From the NCBI GenBank assembly GCA_041392475.1, contig JAWKLZ010000003.1:889501-953500 (forward strand): 64,000 nt of DNA. The letters run 5' to 3'. A program made the translations under genes and the position numbers. Below, one piece after another: positions 1 to 9,826 of the stretch; position 1 is the first letter of the stretch; every line of letters begins with the position of its first letter. This stretch comes from Chitinophagales bacterium. Lineage in GTDB: Bacteria > Bacteroidota > Bacteroidia > Chitinophagales > UBA2359. The notes beneath the pieces were generated by a model. That model was given only the letters and a program-made list of their open reading frames with translations, had not been told where the DNA came from and did not search any database.

Positions 1-1143
1 AACAAAAACGGTATTGGAGTAATGGTGATAACCCAAAGAAGATACATTTCCTTCAATGGGTAACGGCAATTCTTTCAGCAACTTTCCCTCTTTGGAATAG
101 ACAAAGAGACGACTCAATACATCCTTTTTTTCTTGTGTGATGATGAAGTCTTTGGTGACTTGATAACCTTGCAGTACGATGTCCGCTTTTTCGTCAATCA
201 ATTCCCGCCAATGCTCAAAAGTAGCCTGTGATTTGTCGGCCACCATCAGCTTGAAGTTGGGGGCTTCGTGATTGGTGAAAAAGTAAATGTTGTCGCCAAT
301 GGCATTGGGGTGTGCTTGGGATTCTTTGCTGCTAAACAACTCAATGCTTGCTTGTTCGGCAGAATTGCGAAAAGGTAACATGCGTATGGTATTGGAATTG
401 AAGTCGGCTTCCGAAATGAAACTGACATCGCTGTGTTTAGCATCCCAAATACTCGTGAAATCTTTGGCATCTTTGGGTGCAATGAGGAAAATGTCTTCAC
501 TGTGAGGTCTGCCGAGTTGGTGGCGGTATGTTCGGAGTGGTATTTGTTTTTCGAGCATTTCCATGCTACCTTTTGTGATGTAGGCGTGTTTGCCATCTCT
601 GCACCAATTGAAGCCTCGAAGATTGGGAATGGGGTCAAAAAGTTGTTTGCCTGTTTCTATATCTAATACATAACAGGTCTGAATCTCTGCGCCTTTTGTT
701 TGGCAGCCAATCGCTATTGTATCGTTTTGATGGTTGATAGATAGGCTCAAAATGGCGGTTTGCCCCTCAGGATCTATGCTGGTCGGGTCAAACAATACCT
801 TTTCTTTTCCTTCAATGATGGTAAACAACGTGTGTTGGGCTTCTCCTTTTTTGCGGCGGTAGAAAAACTGCTTGTCGCCTCGAAAAAAGACGGAACTGGT
901 TATGTCTCGATTGATATATGCCTCCAATTCTTCTTCCAGACCTTCAATGGGTGGACAATTGGCATCCAAATAATCAAGGGTTGCATCGTGTTGATCGGCA
1001 GTCCATTCGATAACCGTTTCATCGTTTTTGTCTTCGAGCCATTGGTAACAATCGGTTAGTCGTGTGCCATGTAGTTCGTCAATGATGGGTTGGGAAGGGG
1101 TGACTGGGGGATTGAAGGGAACAGAATCATTGAGGTTTAACAT
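1..1143 (-). CDS. Prolyl oligopeptidase family serine peptidase (S9A), N-terminal part, cut by window edge
   Basis: The reverse strand is open from an ATG at 1143 to the window edge (381 codons, no stop). The N-terminus has the S9A pattern: a proline-rich start, then residues around 27-38 reading HGTRLTDCYQWLED, close to the HGT..DPYRWLE block of prolyl oligopeptidases. The visible part is the beta-propeller domain. The catalytic Ser-Asp-His domain lies outside the window, so activity cannot be judged. Family members cleave proline-containing oligopeptides; no signal peptide is seen, so a cytoplasmic location is likely. A TACTTTTG box sits at 1192-1199 on the reverse strand, about 50 bases upstream, as a possible -7 element, but no matching -33 TTTG is seen. 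Confidence 0.88.
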   Translation of the reverse strand, partial: MLNLNDSVPFNPPVTPSQPIIDELHGTRLTDCYQWLEDKNDETVIEWTADQHDATLDYLDANCPPIEGLEEELEAYINRDITSSVFFRGDKQFFYRRKKGEAQHTLFTIIEGKEKVLFDPTSIDPEGQTAILSLSINHQNDTIAIGCQTKGAEIQTCYVLDIETGKQLFDPIPNLRGFNWCRDGKHAYITKGSMEMLEKQIPLRTYRHQLGRPHSEDIFLIAPKDAKDFTSIWDAKHSDVSFISEADFNSNTIRMLPFRNSAEQASIELFSSKESQAHPNAIGDNIYFFTNHEAPNFKLMVADKSQATFEHWRELIDEKADIVLQGYQVTKDFIITQEKKDVLSRLFVYSKEGKLLKELPLPIEGNVSSLGYHHYSNTVFV

Positions 1144-1210
1144 ATCAAGAAGATAAAATTTTGATAATAGTGGATTGTTTATTAAGAGTTGCAAAAGTAC
1201 GATTATTGTT

Positions 1211-4200
1211 CTACTTCTTCACTACTTTCCTTGTCCAACCCCCCTTTTTACCGCTCAATTGCAGTACATACACACCACTTTGTAGGGTTTTCCAGTCTAA
1301 TATCTCTGTATTTTTTTGTAGGAGTGTAGAAAAAATCAATTTACCTTGAATGTTATACAATTGCAGTAAACCACCCTTTAATCCTTCAATCACCAATTCA
1401 TCCTCAAAAGGATTGGGATAGACTTCAATAATTGGAATTTGAGGATTTGAAGCAATGTTGGTGATAAGCACTTGTGTAGAAGTTGTTGAAATACAGCCAT
1501 ATTCATCGGTAGTTGTGACGGTGTAAGTACCGTTTGCAGTGACGGTGATAGAAGGAGTGTTTTCACCTGTGTTCCAAGCATATTCCACAAAATTTCCTGC
1601 CACCGATAACACTGCCATTTCTTCACTGGAACTTACTTCAATTTTGGGAACTTCGGCTGCTTTAATGGCAATTTCGGCTCGCCAAATACAGCCGTTTTCA
1701 TCTTCATAATCCACATAATAATTGCCTGCTGCTGTAATGGTTAAAGTCTGTTTAATAGAGGTATTCCCCGACCAGATATAAGACACATAACCAGAAGGGG
1801 CTAGCAAAATCATATCTTCACCATCACAAAGTATCGTATTGGTGCTAGAAGTAAAAATAATATCTTTGGGGTCTTCGGCTTCCACGATTTCAATTTCATC
1901 CGTTGCCGTACAGCCATTGTAGTCCGTCACTATCACCGAGTAAACACCTGCTTCACTTACCCCTAAAATATGGCTGTTGGCATTCGGAACGTTCCATTGA
2001 TAAGCTGCAAAAATTTCGGGTACTTCTAAGACCAATAAATCATCTGGACACAAAACCGTATTGCCTTCAATTTGCACCTCTGGATTGCTTACAATTACAT
2101 CGTATTCGTTGGAAGTGTAAGTACATTCACCGTCTGAATATTCAAAGACAATCGTACTGATTCCGTCTTGAAAAATAGAGCTAAAGATGCTGCTGCCTTC
2201 AACATTCGTAATACTTCCATCTGGATTGTAGATAGTAAAACTACCATTCGCAACAGGGGCTTCAATCAACATTGGATTGCTTCCACAATAAGTATCAATA
2301 ATGTCCAAAACAGGTATTTCGCCAGCGCAAACTGTTTTGCAAGTCAACGAGGAAGAAACTTGCTCACAAGAGCCTTTGGGAACGACTACTACTTCTATAC
2401 TGACCACTTGTTCGGGCGACAAATTCTCAAAGGTAAACTCGCTTACGTTGCCCTCCAATTGGTGCAACAAAACACCATCGCCATAAATCAAATAAGCCTC
2501 CACATCCGATTCGTTCACTTCCCAATCAAAGCGAATACTGTTTGCATCGGATTCACAACTGATAGGAAAATTTTCGGGAATTTGTGCATAAACACGAATC
2601 AATTGACTAATCGTAGTGGATGCACAACCATCCTCCAACACCTTCAATGTGATGTGCTTCTCACCTGGTGTATCCCATGAAACAATAGGGTTTTGAGGCG
2701 TTCCATTGAAATTGCCGCCGCTAAAATTCCAAATATAATCTCCTTCTGTTGGCGCAGCATTTATTTGAATCGCATCTCCTACACAAACTTCTGTCAAATC
2801 AATGCTTTCGATGGCTGCAATGGGTTGATGAATCGTTGTAGGAACTTCTACGGTAAAAACACAGCCCGTTTCGTTGTCCGTAATGGTATAATATATCACA
2901 AAATCTCCTCCACCCAATTGCGAGGGCTGGAAAACATTGACATGGTAAGTTGGCCCTCCAATTTGTTCTATCGCAAACATTCCTCCCCCAATATTTGCTT
3001 GAAACTGAATAGCAGGGTCGGTGATACAATAATTGGATTGAAGGTTGGTGATTTCCAAATTTTCATATAGAGGGGCTATCGCAAAACAAGTCGAAAATCG
3101 AACTTGCAAAACTACTTCATTGTTGTCCTCACAATCTTCTGCAATGGTATTGTTGGGGTCAATTTGTACAAAATATTCATATACTTCTCCTTCAATGGTT
3201 GATTCCAAATAAGGCAAATCAATGATATAAATTTTTTCGTAGAATGGACTGACCACACTCTTTTCTGCAATCAATTCCATTTCGGTTTCACCTAAAATTC
3301 GCCTCGAAACTTGAAGGGTAAAATTTTCTTCAATCGCCTTGCCAAGATTTGTCACTCTCACCTTCAATTGAAGATTTCCTTCCTTGTCTTCTACTTCAAT
3401 GATTTCGTTTTGAGGCTGCAATAAAAGGTTGTCTGTAGTGAAAATCTGTATATCATCTCGCTTTTCGGTTTTGCGGACATAACCGTTTGCTTTGTCTATG
3501 AAAGAATAATCGTAATTGTTGTCGATGACATATTCGGGGCGGTCAAACCCTCCTCCGATGATGAGGGCAGGGTCGCCTTCAAAGACAAATGTTTGAATAG
3601 CCGCTTTGATTCTATCGTGGTTTTGGTCATTTGGATTGGCGATGTAAATATTTTCGATGGTTTCCTTTAGGCATTTTCCAATAGGCTGATGGTAGTTGTT
3701 TTTACTGAATTGTTTGTAAAGTTCGGTCAAGTAGGCATCCGATCCTTCCCAAAAATCAAAGCTCAATTCACCCAAAAATCCAATCGCACCTTTATTTGGA
3801 GCAGATACCCAAGATTCTGATAAAGATTTAGTGGAACTAGTTGACTTAAAAACATTACCCACAAAAGCAGCGGCTGAAAAGATGACGGGAAATCGAGGAG
3901 CAGGTTGATTGTAATTAGTTGGGTCTTCCAAAATATCGGTCTTCCAATTTATGCCACTAGCCTGTCCAGAAAATTGAAAGACACTGATTCCTTGTTCTAT
4001 AAATGGAGTAGTATGGAAATCTTCGGAATAGTTTTTATGAGATTGTTGGTCCAGTATTTTTGCTCCAAAAGGCTTTGCAGTGAGTGCATCTTCATAGTCG
4101 TCTAAAAAAGCACTGATTTGCATAACTTGGAAGTCATCATCTCCATTGTTTTGAAACAAAGCGTGTTTTCGCCAAGCCCTATCTGCTATCGTACAAGCTT

Positions 4201-5941
4201 CAATATTCTCGTATTGCACCATTTTGTTGAAGTAGTTTTTGACATCTTCAGGCGTTCTTGCACTCAACCGTCCAACACCCAATTGTGGACGAAAATCAAA
4301 AATATTTCGCACTGCCAGCATGATATCAGAAGGTTGATACCCAAAAGTTGGAATCAAATTGTCATTGAAGGTCGTAGATGTAGTAGCAGTTCTATAAGAA
4401 ATTCCTTTGCCTATCAAAAACAAATATTCAGGATTCACTGCCCATTTGTCCACAGCAAAATTCACAAAATGGCGAATTGCCAGGGGATGTTTGAGAATGC
4501 CATGAGCAAATTGGTCGTACAGTTCTTCAATATCTGCAATGACTACGGAATGATTTCCACCGTGTGAAGTGCTTCTGTAATTTCCATACGTTTCTACCCA
4601 ATCTGTATTTCCTTCTCGCAAAGAAGGATGGGAAAGGAGGATGTAATTTCCTTGATTTGCCAGTTTTTGATAGTCAGTAAATTCAATAGATTGCAGTGAA
4701 TCAATTGTTCTTATCAACTCTTCATCCGTATTTGCCAAAAACAATTTTCTGTTTTCATTTCCCATTGAAGCACTTTGAGGTAAATGAATTTTGTACAAAG
4801 TATCTGCTACTGCAATGTCCATTCGCTGATTGTTGTTCAAATCATATAAGACGGTTTGACTTCCGCCATTGAAGTGAGAACCTTCAAAATAGGCTTCATC
4901 GAGGTGTTGCAATTCAAAGTAAAATTCGGTCGCATCTTTGACTTCTCCACTTGCGTAAACGCTGAAATCAAATTGGCGAGGGTAAGTTAAGAAAGTATAA
5001 GATACGGATTGCCAATCAAAAGAAGGAGGGTCAAAAAAGTTTCCTACAGATTCATAGATAATGTCTGTTCTTATATCATTGAGGTCACTTGTAGAAATAC
5101 TTATATCAAAAATAAGGGCTTCATACTTTTCATAAGTAGTATCTATGTAAGTTTCATTATTGATGTGTAATTTGAAATGATGGATGTTTTCTATTTCTGA
5201 GGAACTATACTTTCCTACCATTTTTGTTTGAAGAAAAGAAGAAGGGGTATTACTTTCTCGATACACACCAAGTGTAGGTAATTTATAGGTTTTATTTTTT
5301 TCTCCCGAAATAATTGAGCCAACCAAACCTTCTCCTTTTTCGAAATCCGCAAAATTAAAATTCAATGGTCTTAGAAACATTGGGTCATTATCCCAATATG
5401 CTATTGAAGTAATTTGGAGTGGTTCTCCAACATTAAAAATATTGCGGTGGAAAAGTGCTGATTCATACATAAAAAACTCGTCCTTTTCAGGCAATTCACC
5501 ACTCAAATCATTCTCTATCACTTCAATCCGTTCCCCTTCAAACCCATCATCCCACATCAAATAATATCCAATTGAATCGGTAAATAAACTTTTGCGGTCG
5601 GTCAATTGCCAGTCGGAATTTTGGAAGAGTTGGGTATCAAAACTGCCATCATTTTTCTGTCCATAAAACTCGATAAAATCCTCACTACCAAATGTTTCAT
5701 TGGAGGAAAGGAAAATGGGTACTTCTTCGCCACGACTGAATAGGTGAAAACCTTCGGGACTTTTTTCGGCTAAATTTGCTTGCTGCAATGTGCTGTAAGG
5801 GATGCGATAGAGTCCATCTTCTGCAATGCGAAATTTGTAGTAGGTTTGTTCATAATCTATCCACTCATTGAAGTAGGTTTCTTCTTGTGCGAACAATTGA
5901 ACGCTAAAAATAAGGCAAAAGAGTATTGTTAAGGTTTTCAT
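1211..5941 (-). CDS. Gingipain-like (C25 fold) T9SS-secreted surface protein, catalytic residues missing
   Basis: The start is set at the ATG at 5941 because it begins a clear signal peptide (MKTLTILFCLIFSVQLFAQ); the frame is open further upstream but that part looks non-coding. The product is 1576 residues. Residues about 440-790 match the C25 domain: the VxxIeelYdqf..G block, the LIGKG strand, and the EGDPAL end. A CARDB-like segment, PKD/Ig-like repeats (about 1000-1490) and a T9SS type A sorting domain (YPNPFEDELVIEGL to the lysine end) follow. In active members a GHG supplies the catalytic His and an AC the Cys; here these read GQA (Gln660) and AA (Ala692), so peptidase activity is unlikely. 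It is probably an exported, surface-attached adhesin-like protein. The symporter gene upstream on the same strand ends about 200 bases before it. Confidence 0.88.
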   Translation of the reverse strand: MKTLTILFCLIFSVQLFAQEETYFNEWIDYEQTYYKFRIAEDGLYRIPYSTLQQANLAEKSPEGFHLFSRGEEVPIFLSSNETFGSEDFIEFYGQKNDGSFDTQLFQNSDWQLTDRKSLFTDSIGYYLMWDDGFEGERIEVIENDLSGELPEKDEFFMYESALFHRNIFNVGEPLQITSIAYWDNDPMFLRPLNFNFADFEKGEGLVGSIISGEKNKTYKLPTLGVYRESNTPSSFLQTKMVGKYSSSEIENIHHFKLHINNETYIDTTYEKYEALIFDISISTSDLNDIRTDIIYESVGNFFDPPSFDWQSVSYTFLTYPRQFDFSVYASGEVKDATEFYFELQHLDEAYFEGSHFNGGSQTVLYDLNNNQRMDIAVADTLYKIHLPQSASMGNENRKLFLANTDEELIRTIDSLQSIEFTDYQKLANQGNYILLSHPSLREGNTDWVETYGNYRSTSHGGNHSVVIADIEELYDQFAHGILKHPLAIRHFVNFAVDKWAVNPEYLFLIGKGISYRTATTSTTFNDNLIPTFGYQPSDIMLAVRNIFDFRPQLGVGRLSARTPEDVKNYFNKMVQYENIEACTIADRAWRKHALFQNNGDDDFQVMQISAFLDDYEDALTAKPFGAKILDQQSHKNYSEDFHTTPFIEQGISVFQFSGQASGINWKTDILEDPTNYNQPAPRFPVIFSAAAFVGNVFKSTSSTKSLSESWVSAPNKGAIGFLGELSFDFWEGSDAYLTELYKQFSKNNYHQPIGKCLKETIENIYIANPNDQNHDRIKAAIQTFVFEGDPALIIGGGFDRPEYVIDNNYDYSFIDKANGYVRKTEKRDDIQIFTTDNLLLQPQNEIIEVEDKEGNLQLKVRVTNLGKAIEENFTLQVSRRILGETEMELIAEKSVVSPFYEKIYIIDLPYLESTIEGEVYEYFVQIDPNNTIAEDCEDNNEVVLQVRFSTCFAIAPLYENLEITNLQSNYCITDPAIQFQANIGGGMFAIEQIGGPTYHVNVFQPSQLGGGDFVIYYTITDNETGCVFTVEVPTTIHQPIAAIESIDLTEVCVGDAIQINAAPTEGDYIWNFSGGNFNGTPQNPIVSWDTPGEKHITLKVLEDGCASTTISQLIRVYAQIPENFPISCESDANSIRFDWEVNESDVEAYLIYGDGVLLHQLEGNVSEFTFENLSPEQVVSIEVVVVPKGSCEQVSSSLTCKTVCAGEIPVLDIIDTYCGSNPMLIEAPVANGSFTIYNPDGSITNVEGSSIFSSIFQDGISTIVFEYSDGECTYTSNEYDVIVSNPEVQIEGNTVLCPDDLLVLEVPEIFAAYQWNVPNANSHILGVSEAGVYSVIVTDYNGCTATDEIEIVEAEDPKDIIFTSSTNTILCDGEDMILLAPSGYVSYIWSGNTSIKQTLTITAAGNYYVDYEDENGCIWRAEIAIKAAEVPKIEVSSSEEMAVLSVAGNFVEYAWNTGENTPSITVTANGTYTVTTTDEYGCISTTSTQVLITNIASNPQIPIIEVYPNPFEDELVIEGLKGGLLQLYNIQGKLIFSTLLQKNTEILDWKTLQSGVYVLQLSGKKGGWTRKVVKK

Positions 5942-6143
5942 ACAATGTTGATTTTGTGTTGAAAAAATAAACATCTGTTGGTATAACGCAAAATCAAAAA
6001 AAGGTAAATCGGTTTTGTGGTATTTTGTGGAAAAAAAATTGAGGATGGTTGAAATTTTCGATTCAGTCATTGTGTCAGACAATATGGTGGAGTGGAAAAT
6101 GCCATCGTTTTTTTCAAATGCACAACTTATTTTTTGACCGTTA

Positions 6144-7571
6144 CTATTTCCCATACTTCTTCGGCAAACTCCCCCCAGCAGCAATCACCCCAGCCAAAGC
6201 TACAAGTGGCAAAACAGGCTCAAAACCCATCAAAACCCCTGCAGGAATCCAACCTAACAAGTAAGCCAACAAAAAAGCCTCTCCGACTGCAATGGATAAA
6301 AAACAAGCTGTTGGATTGGGGTTTTTGAAGTGTAGGACAACAAAAGTGGCGGGAAAGAGAATGGACAATCCTGTGAAGGCATTTTTGACAATCACAAAAA
6401 TCGTGGCAGGCGGTTGAAAAGCGATGGCTAAACCGATGATTGCCAAAACAATAATCAATACACGCCCGACCCAAATTTGCAGAGCAAAATTCGCTTTGGG
6501 GCGCACAAAAGAAACGAATAAGTCACGGGTCAGCATGGTGCTGAGTGCCAACAATTGCGAATCCAAAGTGGACATAAAAGCCGCCAATGCACCTGTCATA
6601 ATCATTGCCGCCAACCATTGCGGAGCGTGTAGATTGAGCATCATGGGTAGGATGTTGTCGGCTTCCTTACCCACCAAATCGGGAAAAGACAAATGCCCCC
6701 AAACGCCAATCATGACAGGGCAAATAAACAAAATCAAAGGAACGAATGCATACATTACCGTAGCAAATTTGAAGGCTTTGAGGTCTTTGGACACATAGAA
6801 GCGCATGAACATCTGTGGAAACATTGGCACACAAAAGACCCACAACAACATCAAACTCATCCATTTTTGCCAAGTAAAATACCCGCCACCTCCTGCTCGA
6901 CTGAACAAATCTGGTTGGATGGCATACACTTGTTCGTTGGCTGCGGTGATGCCGCCCAAACTGTCTGCAACCACCCAAACCGCCCCAAACATCAATCCGA
7001 ACATCAACACTCCTTGTATCATATCGGTAATCGCAACGGTTCTCATTCCACCAATAAACACATAAACTACCACGAAAGTGGTCAATCCCGTTGCACCCCA
7101 AAAGTAGGGAATCTGACCGCCTGTGAGCGTTTCCAAAATGATGCCTGCGCCAATCGGTTGCACTGCCATATAGGGCAGCGTAAAAAAGACCATCACCAAC
7201 AAATACAAAAGTTTGAGTGAACTACTGCCTGTTTTGTCGCCCATCATTTCGGCGGGGGTAATGTAGCGGTTTCGCTTGCCTTCTTGCCATGCTTTGAAGC
7301 CAATTAGGTAGAAAGACAATGCTGCAAAAGCAGTTCCGAATCCCATCAAGGCATAATAGCTGTATCCCGTCCGATAACCTTCTCCTGCAAATCCCAAAAA
7401 GAAAAAGGCACTAAAATTGGTAGCAATGAAGGTGAAAAATACCACAATGCTGCCCAATCCTCTGTTTGCCAAAAAATAATCTTCAGGCGTTGCGGCACTT
7501 TTTCGGTAGCCGATGAAGCCGCTGAGTAGGGTGAGGAGGAGGTAAATGGAGAGAATGGTGTAAACGGTCAT
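6144..7571 (-). CDS. Sodium:solute symporter (SSS family)
   Basis: The 475-residue product is strongly hydrophobic with about 12-13 predicted membrane helices, the usual size for the SSS family. The N-terminal block DYFLANRGLGSIVVFFTFIA matches the conserved xxYFLAgR..g region of SSS transporters, and TLDSQLLALSTMLTRDL matches the sodium-site helix. Family members move a solute (sugars, organic acids, proline, sialic acid and others) inward with sodium. The substrate cannot be read from sequence. It lies upstream of the C25-like surface protein on the same strand with about 200 bases between, so co-transcription is possible but unproven. Confidence 0.88.
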   Translation of the reverse strand: MTVYTILSIYLLLTLLSGFIGYRKSAATPEDYFLANRGLGSIVVFFTFIATNFSAFFFLGFAGEGYRTGYSYYALMGFGTAFAALSFYLIGFKAWQEGKRNRYITPAEMMGDKTGSSSLKLLYLLVMVFFTLPYMAVQPIGAGIILETLTGGQIPYFWGATGLTTFVVVYVFIGGMRTVAITDMIQGVLMFGLMFGAVWVVADSLGGITAANEQVYAIQPDLFSRAGGGGYFTWQKWMSLMLLWVFCVPMFPQMFMRFYVSKDLKAFKFATVMYAFVPLILFICPVMIGVWGHLSFPDLVGKEADNILPMMLNLHAPQWLAAMIMTGALAAFMSTLDSQLLALSTMLTRDLFVSFVRPKANFALQIWVGRVLIIVLAIIGLAIAFQPPATIFVIVKNAFTGLSILFPATFVVLHFKNPNPTACFLSIAVGEAFLLAYLLGWIPAGVLMGFEPVLPLVALAGVIAAGGSLPKKYGK

Positions 7572-7780
7572 GGATAGTGAAAATTAAAATTAGAATGAAA
7601 ATGAAAAAACTCAAATATGAGTTTCAAATACAAATTCAAAGTTGGGAATATAGCTAGAAAATTGATTTTGTAAAGCTATTTTTTAACTATTTATATGTTA
7701 ATCTTTGCAGATGGTTTACAATTCCTTTTTAGACATTATTAACAAGCAACCCACATTTTCAAACCAAAATTTAAAAAAAG

Positions 7781-8272
7781 ATGTTTAACTTTGGAAACGC
7801 AAAAGCAGCCTATCAAATACAATCCTTTCCAATCAACTCAAAGGCTATGAATACATTTAAAATTTTATTGGTAGAAGACGATTTATTGTTTCGGACGATG
7901 CTCGAAGACCATCTTTCGCAGAATCCCGAATACGATGTGATGATGGTTTCTTGTGGAGAAGAATGTATTGCCAACTTGGAAGTCGAGCCACATTTGATTA
8001 TAATGGACTACAATATGGATAGCTTCAACCGCCAAGCTGCAAATGGTTTGACCACTTTGAAGATCATCAAACGCTTGAAACCGAATATTCCTGTGATTAT
8101 GCTTTCGGGTGAAGACGATACAAGTACACTTGCCAAGGTTTTGTATAGTGGAGCATACAATTATGTGGTCAAAGGAGATGATGCTTTTGATAAGGTAAGC
8201 ACGATTATTGAAGAAATGCGTAGGGAAACAAATATTGAAGCGGATTTTAGAGAGAATTTTGGCATCAAATAG
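7781..8272 (+). CDS. Single-domain response regulator (CheY-like receiver)
   Basis: The receiver fold is complete: the acidic pair in LLVEDDLLF, the phosphoacceptor Asp in LIIMDYNMDS, the switch Ser in VIMLSGEDD and the conserved Lys in YVVKGDD. There is no output domain; after the receiver only about 20 residues remain. Two starts are possible: ATG 7781 (163 residues) and ATG 7847 (141 residues, MNTFKILLVEDD), which begins right at the domain and is the likelier start by homology. No histidine kinase gene is next to it, so its partner is elsewhere. It probably acts by protein contact in a phosphorelay. Confidence 0.88.
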   Translation: MFNFGNAKAAYQIQSFPINSKAMNTFKILLVEDDLLFRTMLEDHLSQNPEYDVMMVSCGEECIANLEVEPHLIIMDYNMDSFNRQAANGLTTLKIIKRLKPNIPVIMLSGEDDTSTLAKVLYSGAYNYVVKGDDAFDKVSTIIEEMRRETNIEADFRENFGIK

Positions 8273-8286
8273 GTTTCAAAATAAAA

Positions 8287-8322
8287 AAAACTCCACAACC
8301 CAATTAGAGTAATGTAGAGTTT
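8287..8322. terminator. Weak stem-loop after the response regulator
   Basis: AAACTC ... GAGTTT arms with a further ACA/TGT pairing flank a loop just after the response regulator stop. The T-run is short, so this is a weak terminator candidate between two convergent genes. Confidence 0.35.
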
Positions 8323-8380
8323 AGTTCCTCGCTATGCTATAAAATGTTAATGTTAATTACTTTGTTATGAAAGACGGTGA

Positions 8381-9352
8381 TTAACCTCCGTGACCTTCTC
8401 TTTCGGTTACAAAATTTCCGTCTGCATCAAAAATAACTATCACGCCACTGTCCAATTTTACGCCAAATCCTTTGTCACCTTGACGTGCGCTTTCGATTGT
8501 TGCATCAGGATAGTTTGCTATTATATAGTCGGTGATAACCGTTGGTAGCTCACTTGGGTCAATTTCTGTTCCGTGATTATGAACATCTCCATCAGGTTTA
8601 CCGTGTCCGTTGCCTTCTTTGATAAAGTTTCCATCAGTATCAAAAATCACAAATGTTCCATTGTCCAATTTTACGCCAAATCCCTTGTCACCTTGACCTG
8701 CCCCTTCAATGGTTGCGTCAGGATAGTTGGCTGTTATATAGTCGGTTATAACCGTTGGTAATTCGCTTGGGTCGATTTCTGTCACATTAGGTTTGCCGTG
8801 TCCGTCACCTTCTTTGATAAAGTTTCCATCAGTGTCAAAAATCACCAATGTTCCATCGTCCAATTTTACGCCAAATCCTTTGTCACTTTGACCTGCCCCT
8901 TCAATGGTTGCGTCAGGATAGTTAGCTGTTATATAGTCGGTTACAGCCGTAGGAAGTTCACTTGGGTCAATTTCTGTTACATTGGGTTTTCCGTGACCAT
9001 CGGGCTTGCCGTGGCCATTGGGCTTTCCATGTCCGCCATGACCGTTACCTGTGTGTTCTCCTACAAAATTGCCTTCTAAGTCGAATACCAAAAATTCCCC
9101 CGTATCCAATTTTACTCCATAACCTTTGTCAGTAGCTTTTGCGCCTTCAATGGTCGATTCAGGGTAATTAGCTGCAACGTAGGCAGTGATTGCTTCTGGC
9201 AAATCTGTATCTGCCACATCATCACCTGTTTTGGAAGCTTCATACACTTCTGCTGTCAAAGTTGCTTCTTCTGAGAGGATTTCATCTTGCTGACAAGCTG
9301 TGAAAAATCCTGTTGTCAAAATACTGATTAAGATAAAAATATACTTCTTCAT
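8381..9352 (-). CDS. Lipoprotein with four PepSY-like (BLIP-like) repeats and His-Gly-rich linkers
   Basis: The N-terminus is a lipoprotein signal (lipobox TGFFTAC). The mature 300 residues are four copies of a domain of about 50 residues that starts LP.AITAYVAANYP and contains a KGYGVKLD..F.VFD.EGNF block, as in small periplasmic PepSY-like proteins of Bacteroidota. Linkers between copies are made of GHGKPNGHGKPDG-type units and are rich in His and Gly. The last three copies are nearly identical at DNA level, which implies recent internal duplication. The function is unknown: the fold suggests binding or inhibition in the periplasm, and the linkers could bind metal ions. No operon partner is evident. 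Confidence 0.8.
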   Translation of the reverse strand: MKKYIFILISILTTGFFTACQQDEILSEEATLTAEVYEASKTGDDVADTDLPEAITAYVAANYPESTIEGAKATDKGYGVKLDTGEFLVFDLEGNFVGEHTGNGHGGHGKPNGHGKPDGHGKPNVTEIDPSELPTAVTDYITANYPDATIEGAGQSDKGFGVKLDDGTLVIFDTDGNFIKEGDGHGKPNVTEIDPSELPTVITDYITANYPDATIEGAGQGDKGFGVKLDNGTFVIFDTDGNFIKEGNGHGKPDGDVHNHGTEIDPSELPTVITDYIIANYPDATIESARQGDKGFGVKLDSGVIVIFDADGNFVTEREGHGG

Positions 9353-9826
9353 TGTTAATTTGTTATTGATAAAAAATAAAAATTATTTATTTAAACGAGG
9401 TTGCAACATGATTAAATTTGAAATGTACTTTTGAAGCCTATAGATATATTTTTAGTGAGTTCAAACTTTTGATAATGTTTGAATTAAATTGGTTTTTCTT
9501 CAAAATGTTCGTTGTTGGGCTTACACTAATCGTGGTGCGTTTATAAAGCGAAAGGTTGCTTTGGATTTATTTTTTTCTTCAAAAAAAAAATTATTTGCGT
9601 CCTTTTTGTTGGCTTTCACTGATAGTGGTGCAGGGTTGAAGGGAAAGGTTGCTTGAGGATAATTTTTTTTGAAGAAAGTTGGTTTTTTGATAAAATCATG
9701 TGAAATGAGACTTCGGTAGTCTATCTTTTGAGGAGATTACATAGACATTTTGTTGTACATTAATTTTTTTATGAAACGAAACTACCGAAGTCTTTGTCCT
9801 GAATGATTCATAATGAGCAATTTAAG
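9353..9826. other. Intergenic region with imperfect direct repeat and a 13-bp inverted repeat
   Basis: This 474-base gap holds no convincing gene. It has two related stretches, 9511-9566 and 9605-9660, that share GTGGTGC and GAAAGGTTGCTT blocks at a spacing of 94 bases. It also has a perfect 13-base inverted repeat, AGACTTCGGTAGT at 9708-9720 and its complement at 9781-9793, close to the stop of the esterase gene. Confidence 0.7.
9708..9793. repeat. 86-bp inverted-repeat element (AGACTTCGGTAGT ends)
   Basis: The ends are perfect 13-base inverted repeats around a 60-base AT-rich centre. No target duplication is visible. The ends resemble those of the element at 60502-60577 (ACTTTTGTAGTTT ends), so both may belong to one small repeat family. 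A transcript-level hairpin or terminator role for the adjacent esterase gene is also possible. Confidence 0.5.

Noticed and set aside
246..638. 130-codon reverse frame near the left edge
   Set aside because: It overlaps the prolyl oligopeptidase gene in another frame on the same strand; the oligopeptidase frame is open over 381 codons with family motifs.
5942..6184. N-terminal extension of the C25-like protein
   Set aside because: The open frame upstream of 5941 has no conserved sequence, and the ATG at 5941 starts a clear signal peptide.
8573..9079. Two plus-strand open frames opposite the PepSY-like gene
   Set aside because: They are similar to each other only because the real reverse-strand gene is internally repeated; no start context or family match.
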